This document shows, one piece after another, positions 42,162 to 50,940 of a DNA stretch of 64,000 bases. The translations under genes and the position numbers were made by a program. Numbering within the stretch: position 1 is the first letter of the stretch; every line of letters begins with the position of its first letter. Source of the stretch: Pedobacter zeae. GTDB lineage: Bacteria; Bacteroidota; Bacteroidia; Sphingobacteriales; Sphingobacteriaceae. The notes under the pieces were generated by a model. That model was not told the origin of the DNA. It ran no database searches and saw only the letters and a program-made list of their open reading frames with translations. The stretch is taken from NCBI RefSeq assembly GCF_014196715.1, contig NZ_JACIEF010000003.1, forward strand, positions 773,874 to 837,873, written 5' to 3'.

Positions 42162-42964
42162 ATTTTCTCCATTTTAACCCTTTTATACTCTTTGGCTTTT
42201 GGCCAAAACTCTAAACTTTCTTTGCTTCCCAGAGCAAGATAGCCCAATTTTTCGATGCTATTATCAAACAGGTTAAATACCTTATGCTGCAGGTCTTTAT
42301 CAAAATAAATTAATACGTTTCTACATAAAATTAACTGAAATTCATTAAATGAATGATCAGAAACCAGATTATGCGTAGAAAAAATCATTTTACTGTTTAA
42401 ACTTTCATCAAATTTGGCCAGCGAATAATTTGCCGTGTAATAGGTAGAAAAATCTTTTACCCCTCCCGATTGCAGGTAATTTTCGGAATACTGCTTTAAA
42501 TAAGTTAAGGGAAACATGCCTTTTTTTGCTTTTTCTAAAACCGACGGATTAATATCCGTAGCATAAATAAGCGACTTACTAAGCAAATTAAGTTCTTTTA
42601 AAACAATGGCAAGCGAATACGCCTCTTCTCCGGTAGAACAACCTGCCACCCAAATCCTGATAAACGGATAGGTACCCAGTACAGGAAGTACATCCTGACG
42701 CAAAGATTTATAAAACGAAGGGTCACGGAACATTTCGGTAACGTTAACCGTAATCTCCTCTAAAAACCGCTTAAAATATTGCTTATCAGTTTTAACCGTA
42801 TAACGAAATTCGGCGAAGCTAACAAAATTATCAAGCCCGTAAAGGCGCGTAATCCTTCTTTTTATCGATGCATGAGAATATTCCAGAAAATCATAACCAT
42901 GGGTTTCTAAAACATCATTCAACAGAATTTCCACCTGTTCGTTATTTATTGCATCACTTATCAC
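42146..42964 (-). CDS. CheR-type protein-glutamate methyltransferase
   Basis: The 272-residue protein has the CheR N-terminal helical domain (IKRRITRLYGLDNFVSFAEF, EEITVNVTEMFRDPSFYKSL). The SAM-binding domain has IWVAGCSTGEEAYSLA, YATDINPSVLEKAKKG and LILCRNVLIYFD. All key parts of a working CheR can be seen. It lacks the C-terminal pentapeptide-binding extension of some CheR proteins. It lies between CheB and a receiver gene, 3 nt from the latter. No methyl-accepting receptor is encoded in the window, so its substrate is open. Confidence 0.93.
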   Translation of the reverse strand: MISDAINNEQVEILLNDVLETHGYDFLEYSHASIKRRITRLYGLDNFVSFAEFRYTVKTDKQYFKRFLEEITVNVTEMFRDPSFYKSLRQDVLPVLGTYPFIRIWVAGCSTGEEAYSLAIVLKELNLLSKSLIYATDINPSVLEKAKKGMFPLTYLKQYSENYLQSGGVKDFSTYYTANYSLAKFDESLNSKMIFSTHNLVSDHSFNEFQLILCRNVLIYFDKDLQHKVFNLFDNSIEKLGYLALGSKESLEFWPKAKEYKRVKMEKIWRKL

Positions 42965-42967
42965 CTG

Positions 42968-43339
42968 TTATTTTGTAAAATTTTCTATTTGCATTAATAA
43001 CTCATCAACATTTATCGGTTTCGAAACATAACCTGATGCGCCTGCACTTAAGCAACGTTCCTTATCGCCAACCATGGCCTGGGCGGTTACGGCCAGCACA
43101 GGTATATCCTGCATTTTAGCCGATTTTTTCATCGTTGCAATAGCCTGATAACCGTCCATATCGGGCATCATCATGTCCATTAAAACGATGGCAACGTTAC
43201 TGTGTTTTTCTAAAATCGAAAAACCCTCCTGAGCACTTAAAGCAGATAAACAATCGAAACCTTTGGCCTTTAAAACAGCCTTTAAAGCAAAAATGTTTCG
43301 GCTATCATCATCAATGATTAGAATTAATTTTTGAGGCAT
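42968..43339 (-). CDS. Single-domain response regulator (receiver only)
   Basis: The 123-residue receiver has D10-D12, phospho-acceptor D55 (IVLMDMMMPDMDGY), T85 and K107 (YVSKPIN). Its sequence is close to the third receiver of the hybrid kinase encoded 14 nt upstream (both have MDMMMP, ILAVTA-like and GASxYxSKP phrases). This points to duplication within the cluster and a likely phosphotransfer relation. No output domain is present. Confidence 0.93.
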   Translation of the reverse strand: MPQKLILIIDDDSRNIFALKAVLKAKGFDCLSALSAQEGFSILEKHSNVAIVLMDMMMPDMDGYQAIATMKKSAKMQDIPVLAVTAQAMVGDKERCLSAGASGYVSKPINVDELLMQIENFTK

Positions 43340-43353
43340 AAAATAAAAATGTG

Positions 43354-46300
43354 TTATGATTTATGATGATTTTCGTAAAGCCAAACACGCAAAAGAGAGA
43401 TCAGTTGGTCCATATCAACCGGTTTACTAATGTAATCAGATGCGCCTGCAGCAATACACTTCTCGCGATCGCCCATCATGGCTTTTGCTGTTACGGCCAA
43501 AATAGGCAGGTTCCGGTATTTAATGTCCTGCCTAATGGCTGTCGTCGTTTCGTAACCATCAAGCTCCGGCATCATCATATCCATTAAAACCACATCAACC
43601 CCTGGATTTTCGTTCAATAGTTTAAGTGCTTCCTTACCATCGGTAGCAGCCAGCACCTTCATTTGGTGCTGCTCCAGCATTTTGGTAAGTGAGAAGATAT
43701 TCCGTACATCATCATCGGCAATCAGCACCGTCTTTCCGACCAATACATCCTGTAATTCGGAAAACTTTTTAGCTATCTTGCCTTTCTCTTTGCTCTTTTC
43801 TTCCACCAAGTGAAGGAATAAGCCCGCTTCGTCTAAAATACGTTGATAAGAATGAGCCGTTTTTACTACAATCGAATCAGCATATTGTTTTATGCGGTTT
43901 TCTTCACCTTTTGAAAGGTTTTTGCCCGTAAAAATAATAATCGGAAGGTTTTCCAGCCCAGGGGTTTTCTTTACCACTTCCAGTGTTTCGTAAGCATGTT
44001 TATCCGGAATACCCATATCCAGGATCACACAGTTCACTTCTGGTTTGTGTAAAGCCGAAACACTTTCGTTTACCTGGTTAACAATCTCTGTCTGGATGTT
44101 AAAATTGCTTAAAAAGTAGCTTAATGCTTTGGCATGCTGCTCATTTTCTTCAACAATGAGTACTTTTTTAGGGTGATGACTTAGGGCCTGCTCCAGTTTT
44201 GAGAAAATCTCCTGCATATGCTCGAAGGCAAAAGGCTTATTTATAAAATCTACCGCGCCTTTTAACAAACTTTCTTTCTTAACTTGCAAAGAAGACATGA
44301 TGTGTACGGGGATAGGGCGCGTAGAAGGGTCAGATTTCAACTCTTCCATTACCTGCCACCCATCTTTAACGGGCAGCTGGATATCGAGCAAAATGGCAAG
44401 CGGCCTAAAAACTTTCGCCATTTCAATACCGGCATCGCCACGAACGGCCACCAACCCTTTATAATTTCTTTTCCGTGTAAAATCCAGTAATGTTTTAGCA
44501 AAAGGCGTATCATCTTCAACGATTAAGATTACCTTATCGTCAGGCTGAATATTATCGCGGTCGTCTTCAATCTCCTGCGGGATATTTTCGACGGTTAAAG
44601 GATTAGCTTTTTTCGCCACAGGCTCTGCCGGAACCACTATATCTGGCTTTTCCAGGCTGGCAACCACCTCATCAAAACCTTTATTTTTATCGATAGGAAG
44701 GATTAAGGTAAAAGTGCTCCCTTCACCCTCTTTACTTTTTAAATCGATATAACCGCCCAATAATTTGGCCAGCTCCCTACTGATGGATAGACCCAGTCCT
44801 GTACCTCCAAATTTGCGCCGGGTAGAGCCATCTGCCTGTTGAAAGGCTTCAAAAACCATCGCCTGTTTCTCTGGCGCAATACCTACTCCGGTATCGGTAA
44901 CTTTAAATACCAGCGCCCCCAGCTTTTCGTTTTTATCGATGGTTAGGGCTACCTTACCAACGGTGGTAAATTTAATGGCATTTGAGAGCAGGTTTTTAAT
45001 AATCTGCTCTAAGCGCATTTTATCGGTATGAAAAAACTCAGGAACTCCTGCCCCTTTTTCGACTACAAAGTTCAGGTTCTTATCTTTAGCCAAGGGGTTA
45101 AACAATGCACGCATGTTCAGTATGATCTCATCAACCTTAACATTGGTTCTGTCGAGTTCCATTTTCCCCGCCTCTATTTTAGAAAGGTCTAAAATTTCGT
45201 CGATTAAACTTAAAAGCCCCTGACCGGAACTTTGAATAACCTCTGCATACTCCTGGTGTTCACGGTCCATAGTCTCATTTTCGGCCATCAACCTCGATAA
45301 CAAGAGTATCGAATTAAGCGGGGTCCTTAACTCGTGCGACATATTGGCTAAAAATTCCGATTTATACCTGGTGCTCAGTTCCAGAGCTTCTGCCTTTTGC
45401 TGAATCTCAATATTCCGCTCTTCAATCAGTTCATTTTTTTCTTCCAATAAGCTGCTTCTTTCTTCCAGCTCCTGATTACTTTGCAGTAGTTCTTCCTGCT
45501 GTACCCGCAATTCTTCTTCACTGGCCTGAAGTTTCTGTGCCTGTGCTTCAAGCTCAGCATTTAAGCCTTCCAACTCGTTGTGCTGAACCTGCAATTCTTC
45601 TGATTGTGCCTGTGTTTCTTCTAATAACTGCTGAAGTTTTTGCCTGTTCTGTGCACCCAACAATGCAGTTCCCACATCAGATAAAACCAAGTTTAAAAAG
45701 TGTAATTGCAGATCGGTGTACTTCCCAATGGTGCCTAATTCTAAACCGCCAATTGAAATTCCATTTCTGATAATGGGAAGCACGATAAGCTGTGCCGGTT
45801 TAATATTCCCGGTGGCGTGCGTAATGGTTAACTCGTTCTGTGGAACATCATCCAATAATATCGGTTTACCGGTTTTAACCGCCTGGCCAATTAAGCCCTG
45901 GCCAAGTTCTATGGTTTGGATCAGATTTTGTTTTCGCAAAGCATACTGTCCTTTTAAATGCAGGTATCCGTCATCTTTAAATAAATAGATGGCCCCAACC
46001 TGGCTTTTGGTGTAATTGGCCAAAAACTCTATTATATCTTCAGCTAAATGGAAAACATCTTTTTCGCCAACCATTTTTACGTTTAAGTTAGCTACACCGG
46101 TTTGCAGCCATTCGTTTTCCTCCAAAGTATTGAAAGATTTTTTCAACGAAGAAGACATTGCATTGAGCGATTCGGAAAGTTCGCCAAGATCATCCTGGGT
46201 TTGGCTATCGAGCTTTACTCCATAATTACCACTGGAAATTTGATGGGCAATTTCTTTAATGGCAGCAATGCGTTTATCCGTCTCATGTTTGTTATCTTCC

Positions 46301-46944
46301 ATTTCTTTTTGAAGCTTAGCACGTTCGTCGAAATCGATCGATACCCTCCGGTAAAAAAACAACGTGATCACAATGGCCAGAAAGGCTGCAATTAAAATCA
46401 GTACCGGGGTATAAGAGGTCAGTTTATTTAATTCCCTGGTTCTTTCTTCAAGCAATCTTTTCTCTTCGTTTACAATTCTGCTCACAATGGATCTGGCCTC
46501 ATCCATATAAACCTTACCCTGAAACAACACCGTAGGATCAATAGCACCGCCTAAAGATTTAATCTCTATGGTGGATTTTATGATATTCATCCTTTTAAAG
46601 AGGATCGTTTTAAGTGCCGCTACATTTTTTTTCTGAAGGTTATTATCCCTGGTATCGAATTCAACTTTCTTCAGGATCAAAGCAGCCGAATCGCTTGCGC
46701 CATAATAAGGTGCTAAAAAGGCCTTGTTTCCGGTTAATAAAAAGCCCCGCTGACCTGTTTCGGCATCTTTTAAATAGGATATAATATTCTCGGAGTTTAA
46801 AATAACCTCATCACTGTGTTTAACCAGATCGGTGCATTTAATAAGGTTGCCAATGCTCACATAGGAGGCCAGTGAACTGATAAACAGAATAATTAACGAT
46901 AAGCCAAGGCCTAAACGTAAATTATTTTTAAGTGTTGTTTTCAT
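43354..46944 (-). CDS. CHASE3-HAMP-GAF hybrid histidine kinase with three receiver domains
   Basis: The 1196-residue protein reads in order: membrane helix (6-30); CHASE3-type periplasmic domain (about 31-172, with DAETGQRGFLLTGNKAFLAP); second helix (172-198); HAMP (about 200-275); GAF (281-435); a long Glu/Gln-rich coiled coil (440-525). HisKA follows, with the H-box NMSHELRTPLNSILLLSRLM near 535, then HATPase (about 645-760, GGTGLGLSIS). Receivers lie at about 805-915, 923-1031 and 1068-1181. The second receiver is divergent (VEENEQHA; VVKTAH instead of the Lys-Pro site) and may not be phosphorylated normally. It is the central kinase of the cluster. Confidence 0.93.
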   Translation of the reverse strand: MKTTLKNNLRLGLGLSLIILFISSLASYVSIGNLIKCTDLVKHSDEVILNSENIISYLKDAETGQRGFLLTGNKAFLAPYYGASDSAALILKKVEFDTRDNNLQKKNVAALKTILFKRMNIIKSTIEIKSLGGAIDPTVLFQGKVYMDEARSIVSRIVNEEKRLLEERTRELNKLTSYTPVLILIAAFLAIVITLFFYRRVSIDFDERAKLQKEMEDNKHETDKRIAAIKEIAHQISSGNYGVKLDSQTQDDLGELSESLNAMSSSLKKSFNTLEENEWLQTGVANLNVKMVGEKDVFHLAEDIIEFLANYTKSQVGAIYLFKDDGYLHLKGQYALRKQNLIQTIELGQGLIGQAVKTGKPILLDDVPQNELTITHATGNIKPAQLIVLPIIRNGISIGGLELGTIGKYTDLQLHFLNLVLSDVGTALLGAQNRQKLQQLLEETQAQSEELQVQHNELEGLNAELEAQAQKLQASEEELRVQQEELLQSNQELEERSSLLEEKNELIEERNIEIQQKAEALELSTRYKSEFLANMSHELRTPLNSILLLSRLMAENETMDREHQEYAEVIQSSGQGLLSLIDEILDLSKIEAGKMELDRTNVKVDEIILNMRALFNPLAKDKNLNFVVEKGAGVPEFFHTDKMRLEQIIKNLLSNAIKFTTVGKVALTIDKNEKLGALVFKVTDTGVGIAPEKQAMVFEAFQQADGSTRRKFGGTGLGLSISRELAKLLGGYIDLKSKEGEGSTFTLILPIDKNKGFDEVVASLEKPDIVVPAEPVAKKANPLTVENIPQEIEDDRDNIQPDDKVILIVEDDTPFAKTLLDFTRKRNYKGLVAVRGDAGIEMAKVFRPLAILLDIQLPVKDGWQVMEELKSDPSTRPIPVHIMSSLQVKKESLLKGAVDFINKPFAFEHMQEIFSKLEQALSHHPKKVLIVEENEQHAKALSYFLSNFNIQTEIVNQVNESVSALHKPEVNCVILDMGIPDKHAYETLEVVKKTPGLENLPIIIFTGKNLSKGEENRIKQYADSIVVKTAHSYQRILDEAGLFLHLVEEKSKEKGKIAKKFSELQDVLVGKTVLIADDDVRNIFSLTKMLEQHQMKVLAATDGKEALKLLNENPGVDVVLMDMMMPELDGYETTTAIRQDIKYRNLPILAVTAKAMMGDREKCIAAGASDYISKPVDMDQLISLLRVWLYENHHKS

Positions 46945-46962
46945 TATATGGATTAAGGATAA

Positions 46963-48096
46963 TTAGAGTTGATTTTTAAGAATTTCTTCTTCTATAGTGG
47001 GAATGATAAAATAAAATTCAGAACCTTCGCCGGGCACACTGTTTACCCCAATTATTCCTCCGTGGCGGGTAATAATTTCAGAACAGATATATAAACCTAT
47101 CCCCAGGCCGTTAAACCGGTTGTTGTTATCTTCTACCCGATAAAATTTATCAAAAATTTTATCCTGCTGCTCTTTTGAAATACCAATACCAAAATCTTTT
47201 ACGGCCAGATAAAGTCTTTCGTCTTTAATATTCGTGGTTACATTAATCTGGTTGGTACCCGGAGCATATTTAATGGCATTCGTAATAAAATTGATCACCA
47301 CCTGTTCCAGCCGCATTTCATCACCAAATATCATTTCGTCTGATTTACCCAGTTTTCTGATGTTAAAATCAGGGTTGGACTGCTGCAACATCTCGATCGC
47401 GTTGTTTATCATGTTATCAGCATAAAAACTTTTCATATTGAACTTCATTTTTCCGCTTTCGATTTTCGAGATATCAAGCAGATCAACAATTAATTCGTTT
47501 AGTTTTTCGAGCTGGGTACTCGCTTTTTCCAGGTGGTTTTGAGCAGTGGTTTTATCGTCCCGGTTAAGGCTACGCTGCAGCAGCTGAATATACCCCTTTA
47601 CACTGGTTAGAGGGGTTTTTAACTCATGACTGGCAATGCTGATAAATTCGTCTTTTTTATGTTCTGCCTGCTTTCTGAATTCGATTTCTTCGAGCAGTTT
47701 CTCCTGCACTTCGTTAAGTTTTCTATTCTGCTCGTAAATGCGATAGAATGTTTTTATTTTAAGGAGCAATACATTGATATCAACAGGCTTGGTAATATAA
47801 TCCAATCCACCGCTGAGGTATCCTTTGGTAATAAATTTTAAGGTTGTATTTACGGCAGAAAGAAATATAATAGCGGTATCTTTTGCCTTGCTGAAACCTG
47901 AAATCGCTTCTGCCACTTCAAAACCGTCCATATCGGGCATCTGCACGTCGAGAATAATCAGGACGTAATTGTTTTTAAGAACTTTTTTCAGCGCTTCTTC
48001 GCCAGATGATGCGGTATCCACCTCAAAATTGTGTGCCTGGAGTACTTTCTGTAAGGAGATCAGGTTTTCGGGCCTGTCATCAACAATAAGGATCAT
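46963..48096 (-). CDS. Receiver-histidine kinase protein
   Basis: The 377-residue cytoplasmic protein starts with a receiver (MILIVDDRPENLISLQKVL; acceptor in LIILDVQMPDMDGFE; KPVD). A short coiled linker follows, then HisKA with H-box IASHELKTPLTSVKGYIQLL near residue 156 and HATPase with NFITNAIKYAPG, DFGIGI and GLGIGLYI. It has no membrane helix and probably receives its signal as phosphate or by contact. It is the first gene of the minus-strand cluster, 18 nt before the big hybrid kinase. Confidence 0.93.
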   Translation of the reverse strand: MILIVDDRPENLISLQKVLQAHNFEVDTASSGEEALKKVLKNNYVLIILDVQMPDMDGFEVAEAISGFSKAKDTAIIFLSAVNTTLKFITKGYLSGGLDYITKPVDINVLLLKIKTFYRIYEQNRKLNEVQEKLLEEIEFRKQAEHKKDEFISIASHELKTPLTSVKGYIQLLQRSLNRDDKTTAQNHLEKASTQLEKLNELIVDLLDISKIESGKMKFNMKSFYADNMINNAIEMLQQSNPDFNIRKLGKSDEMIFGDEMRLEQVVINFITNAIKYAPGTNQINVTTNIKDERLYLAVKDFGIGISKEQQDKIFDKFYRVEDNNNRFNGLGIGLYICSEIITRHGGIIGVNSVPGEGSEFYFIIPTIEEEILKNQL

Positions 48097-48200
48097 TTTT
48101 ATTAAAAAAAATAAGAAGCCGAGATAATTATGTTTGGTTTCGAGACAAAAATCTCAATAACTGTAAACAAACAACAGGTGTTTAAAAAAGTTTTAAATTT

Positions 48201-49043
48201 TTATAAATTATTGGAATTAAAGGTATCGCCTTGCCTGATATCTCCGGTTTCAAACCCTTTTTTAAACCAATACATCCGCTGCTCGGAGGTACCATGGGTG
48301 AAAGAATCGGGCTGTACACTGCCTGTAGCCTGTTTTTGTAGTTTGTCATCTCCAATGGCATTTGCAGCTGTCAGCGCTTCTTCAATATCGCCTTCATCTA
48401 ATTTAAAATCTTTAAGATTTTGGGCATTGTGCGCCCATAGGCCGGCAAAAAAATCGGCCTGTAATTCTAATTTCACCGACAGGCGGTTGTATTCTTTTTC
48501 GCTGACCTGACCCCGTGCCCGGTCTAATTTTTCCGAAATTCCCAATAAATTCTGAACATGATGCCCAACCTCATGCGCAATTACATAAGCCTGTGCAAAA
48601 TCTCCGGCAGCTCCAAAACGATTCTTTAGGTCATCATAAAATGATAAATCGATATAAACTTTATGGTCGCCAGGGCAATAAAACGGCCCAACATTGGCGC
48701 TTGCATTTCCGCATGCTGTTTGTACCGCATCCCTGAACAACCTTAATTTTGGGTATTCATACTGCCTGCCCATGGCCTGAAATTCTTTATCCCAAACCTG
48801 CTCTGTAGATTCCAAAACACCGGCCACAAACTGCGCCTGCGGATCGTTAGCCGGTACCCCCTGCTTAACTTCTTCCGTACCTGTAGTAGCCGGAATCTGG
48901 CTCACCAGCCCGGTTAAATCTTTACCAAAGATCAGGCCGAGTACTACGATTATGATCCCTACACCGCCACCAAGGATGGTTTTTCCACCGCCACCGCTTC
49001 TGCCGTCTTCTACATTATTACTGCCTTTACCAAACCATTGCAT
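48201..49043 (-). CDS. Neutral zinc metallopeptidase (YpfJ / KPN_02809 family)
   Basis: The 280-residue protein has a membrane helix near residues 24-44 preceded by the Gly-rich start MQWFGKGSNNVEDGRSGGGG, typical of this family. The zinc motif HEVGHHVQNLLGI lies near residue 156, with LSFYDDLKNRFGAAGDFAQA before it. KLELQADFFAGLWAH follows, supplying the third ligand area. The end FTHGTSEQRMYWFKKGFETG is also conserved. The substrate is unknown. It stands alone. Confidence 0.93.
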   Translation of the reverse strand: MQWFGKGSNNVEDGRSGGGGKTILGGGVGIIIVVLGLIFGKDLTGLVSQIPATTGTEEVKQGVPANDPQAQFVAGVLESTEQVWDKEFQAMGRQYEYPKLRLFRDAVQTACGNASANVGPFYCPGDHKVYIDLSFYDDLKNRFGAAGDFAQAYVIAHEVGHHVQNLLGISEKLDRARGQVSEKEYNRLSVKLELQADFFAGLWAHNAQNLKDFKLDEGDIEEALTAANAIGDDKLQKQATGSVQPDSFTHGTSEQRMYWFKKGFETGDIRQGDTFNSNNL

Positions 49044-49140
49044 AATTTACCTATTAGTTTAATGAATAACCTTAATTATGGGACAATTGTTATACTAAAG
49101 TATAAATTATTTTTATTGATTTATTCTTTCGGGTTGTGGC

Positions 49141-49173
49141 AAAAAAAAGAAGCCAAGCTTAAAGCTTAGCTTC
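49141..49173 (-). terminator. Intrinsic terminator of gltX
   Basis: GAAGCCAAGCTT (49149-49160) and AGCTTAGCTTC (to 49173) form a stem of about 10 pairs with one mismatch. On the minus strand eight T residues follow. It lies 36 nt after the gltX stop. Confidence 0.85.
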
Positions 49174-49209
49174 AGGTATTTTATCTTCTATATTTATTGG
49201 GAGGATATG

Positions 49210-50718
49210 CTAACCATTAAAAACCGTAACCGCTTTTGCTATCCTTGCTTTGGTTTCTGCAGCACCTAATAATACGGCAATATCAAAAACACCAGGGCCA
49301 AACTTACCGCCTACCAGCATAATACGGAAAGGCAGCATCAATTCGCCTGGTTTAAAGCCCTTTGCTTCGGCCAGCGTTTTAAAGGCTGTTTCGGCAGAAG
49401 CGGCGTCGTTTAATGTTAAATGATCAGCAAAATCTTTAAAGAAATCCGCTTTTTCTGCTGTCCATTTTGGTTTTACCGAATTCACATCATATTCTGCTGG
49501 CAGGGCAAAAAAGTAACTGCTCTGTGCTACAAAATCAGGCAATAAAGTGCAGCGATCTTTAATTAGATCGATAACTGCCTTTAAAAAATCATCATCATTA
49601 ATACTAACGCCAGCTTTTTCCAGCTCAGCTTTAACGATTGGTGCTATACGCCCGGTGCTCTCCGATTTGATCCACTCGTGGTTATACCACTTAGCTTTTT
49701 CGAAATCGAATTTTGCGCCTGCCTTACTGATTCTTTCTATTGTGAATTTTTCTTCGAGCTCTTTTAATGGGAATAACTCCTGGTCGGTACCATCGTTCCA
49801 GCCTAAAAGTGCCAGCATATTGATAAATGCTTCGGGCAGGAAACCCATTTCTTTAAATCCCTTGGTTACATCGCCGGTTTTAGGATCGGTCCAGTTCATG
49901 GCATAAACCGGGAAACCTAACCGGTCGCCATCGCGTTTACTTAATTTCCCATGCCCATCTGGTTTTAAAATTAAAGGCAAATGTGCCCATGCAGGCATAT
50001 TGGCTTCCCAACCTAAATACTTCCAAAGTAAAATATGTACCGGAGCCGATGGCAACCATTCTTCTCCCCTAAAAACATGACTAATTTCCATCGCCTTGTC
50101 ATCTACAACAACAGCTAAATGGTAAGTTGGCATTCCGTCGGCTTTTAACAACACCTTGTCATCAACCAACGAAGTTTCGAAACTTACGTCGCCACGGATT
50201 AAATCGTTAAAATGCACAATTTCCTCTGCAGGTACTTTAATCCGCACCACGTGGGGTGTTTTAGCGGCCAATAATTCTTCAACCTCACTCACCGTAAGCG
50301 TTAAAGAATTCCGCATCTGCATACGTGTAGCCTGCCCGTACTGGAAATTTGGGATTTCTTTCCGTTTGGCCTCCAACTCCTCCGGGGTATCGAAAGCATA
50401 ATAGGCATAACCATCGCTGATTAACTGTTCGGCAAATTTGCTGTAGCTGGGTTTACGTTCGCTTTGGCGATATGGTCCGTAAGCGCCGGGGTTATCCGGG
50501 CTTTCGTCGGGTGTGATGCCGCACCAATCTAAACAGTTTACAATATATTGTTCTGCGCCCTCTACAAAGCGGTTCTGATCGGTATCTTCTATACGGAGTA
50601 TAAAAGTTCCATTATTCTTTTTGGCAAATAAATAATTGAACAGGGCAGTGCGTACACCACCTAAATGCAACCCCCCGGTTGGGCTTGGGGCAAATCTTAC
50701 TCTAACTTTTTTATCCAT
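49210..50718 (-). CDS. gltX: Glutamate-tRNA ligase
   Basis: The 502-residue class I synthetase has the HIGH-type site in FAPSPTGGLHLGGVRTALFN, the KMSKS-type site in KLSKRDGD and the middle RGEEWLPSAPVHILLWKYLG. It charges tRNA-Glu with glutamate. The motif between the two sites (FEMGFLPEA..NMLALLGWN) is the usual one for bacterial GluRS. It is monocistronic, with a terminator. Nothing unusual is seen. Confidence 0.97.
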   Translation of the reverse strand: MDKKVRVRFAPSPTGGLHLGGVRTALFNYLFAKKNNGTFILRIEDTDQNRFVEGAEQYIVNCLDWCGITPDESPDNPGAYGPYRQSERKPSYSKFAEQLISDGYAYYAFDTPEELEAKRKEIPNFQYGQATRMQMRNSLTLTVSEVEELLAAKTPHVVRIKVPAEEIVHFNDLIRGDVSFETSLVDDKVLLKADGMPTYHLAVVVDDKAMEISHVFRGEEWLPSAPVHILLWKYLGWEANMPAWAHLPLILKPDGHGKLSKRDGDRLGFPVYAMNWTDPKTGDVTKGFKEMGFLPEAFINMLALLGWNDGTDQELFPLKELEEKFTIERISKAGAKFDFEKAKWYNHEWIKSESTGRIAPIVKAELEKAGVSINDDDFLKAVIDLIKDRCTLLPDFVAQSSYFFALPAEYDVNSVKPKWTAEKADFFKDFADHLTLNDAASAETAFKTLAEAKGFKPGELMLPFRIMLVGGKFGPGVFDIAVLLGAAETKARIAKAVTVFNG

Positions 50719-50940
50719 GATTGAATTGTTGAGCGATTGGCGTTACGCGTAAGGCGTATTAACAACGCCTAGCGCCATACGCAAAGCGCAAGACGGCACA
50801 AAGATATATTTTTCATCCGTTTTATCCTGTTTTCATCTGCAATGAAGCGATGCAGTTAAAACGATTGCCCGGTGGTTTTGAAAAAGCATAATGGTTTTAT
50901 GTTTTTTTCGTTTTGTTATTGTAATTTGGCTAGCTAAAGC

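Noticed and set aside
41191..48096. A complete chemotaxis operon
   Set aside because: No CheA, CheW, MCP or flagellar gene is in the window; the kinases are CHASE3/GAF and REC types, so the cluster is described as a phosphorelay with CheB and CheR enzymes.
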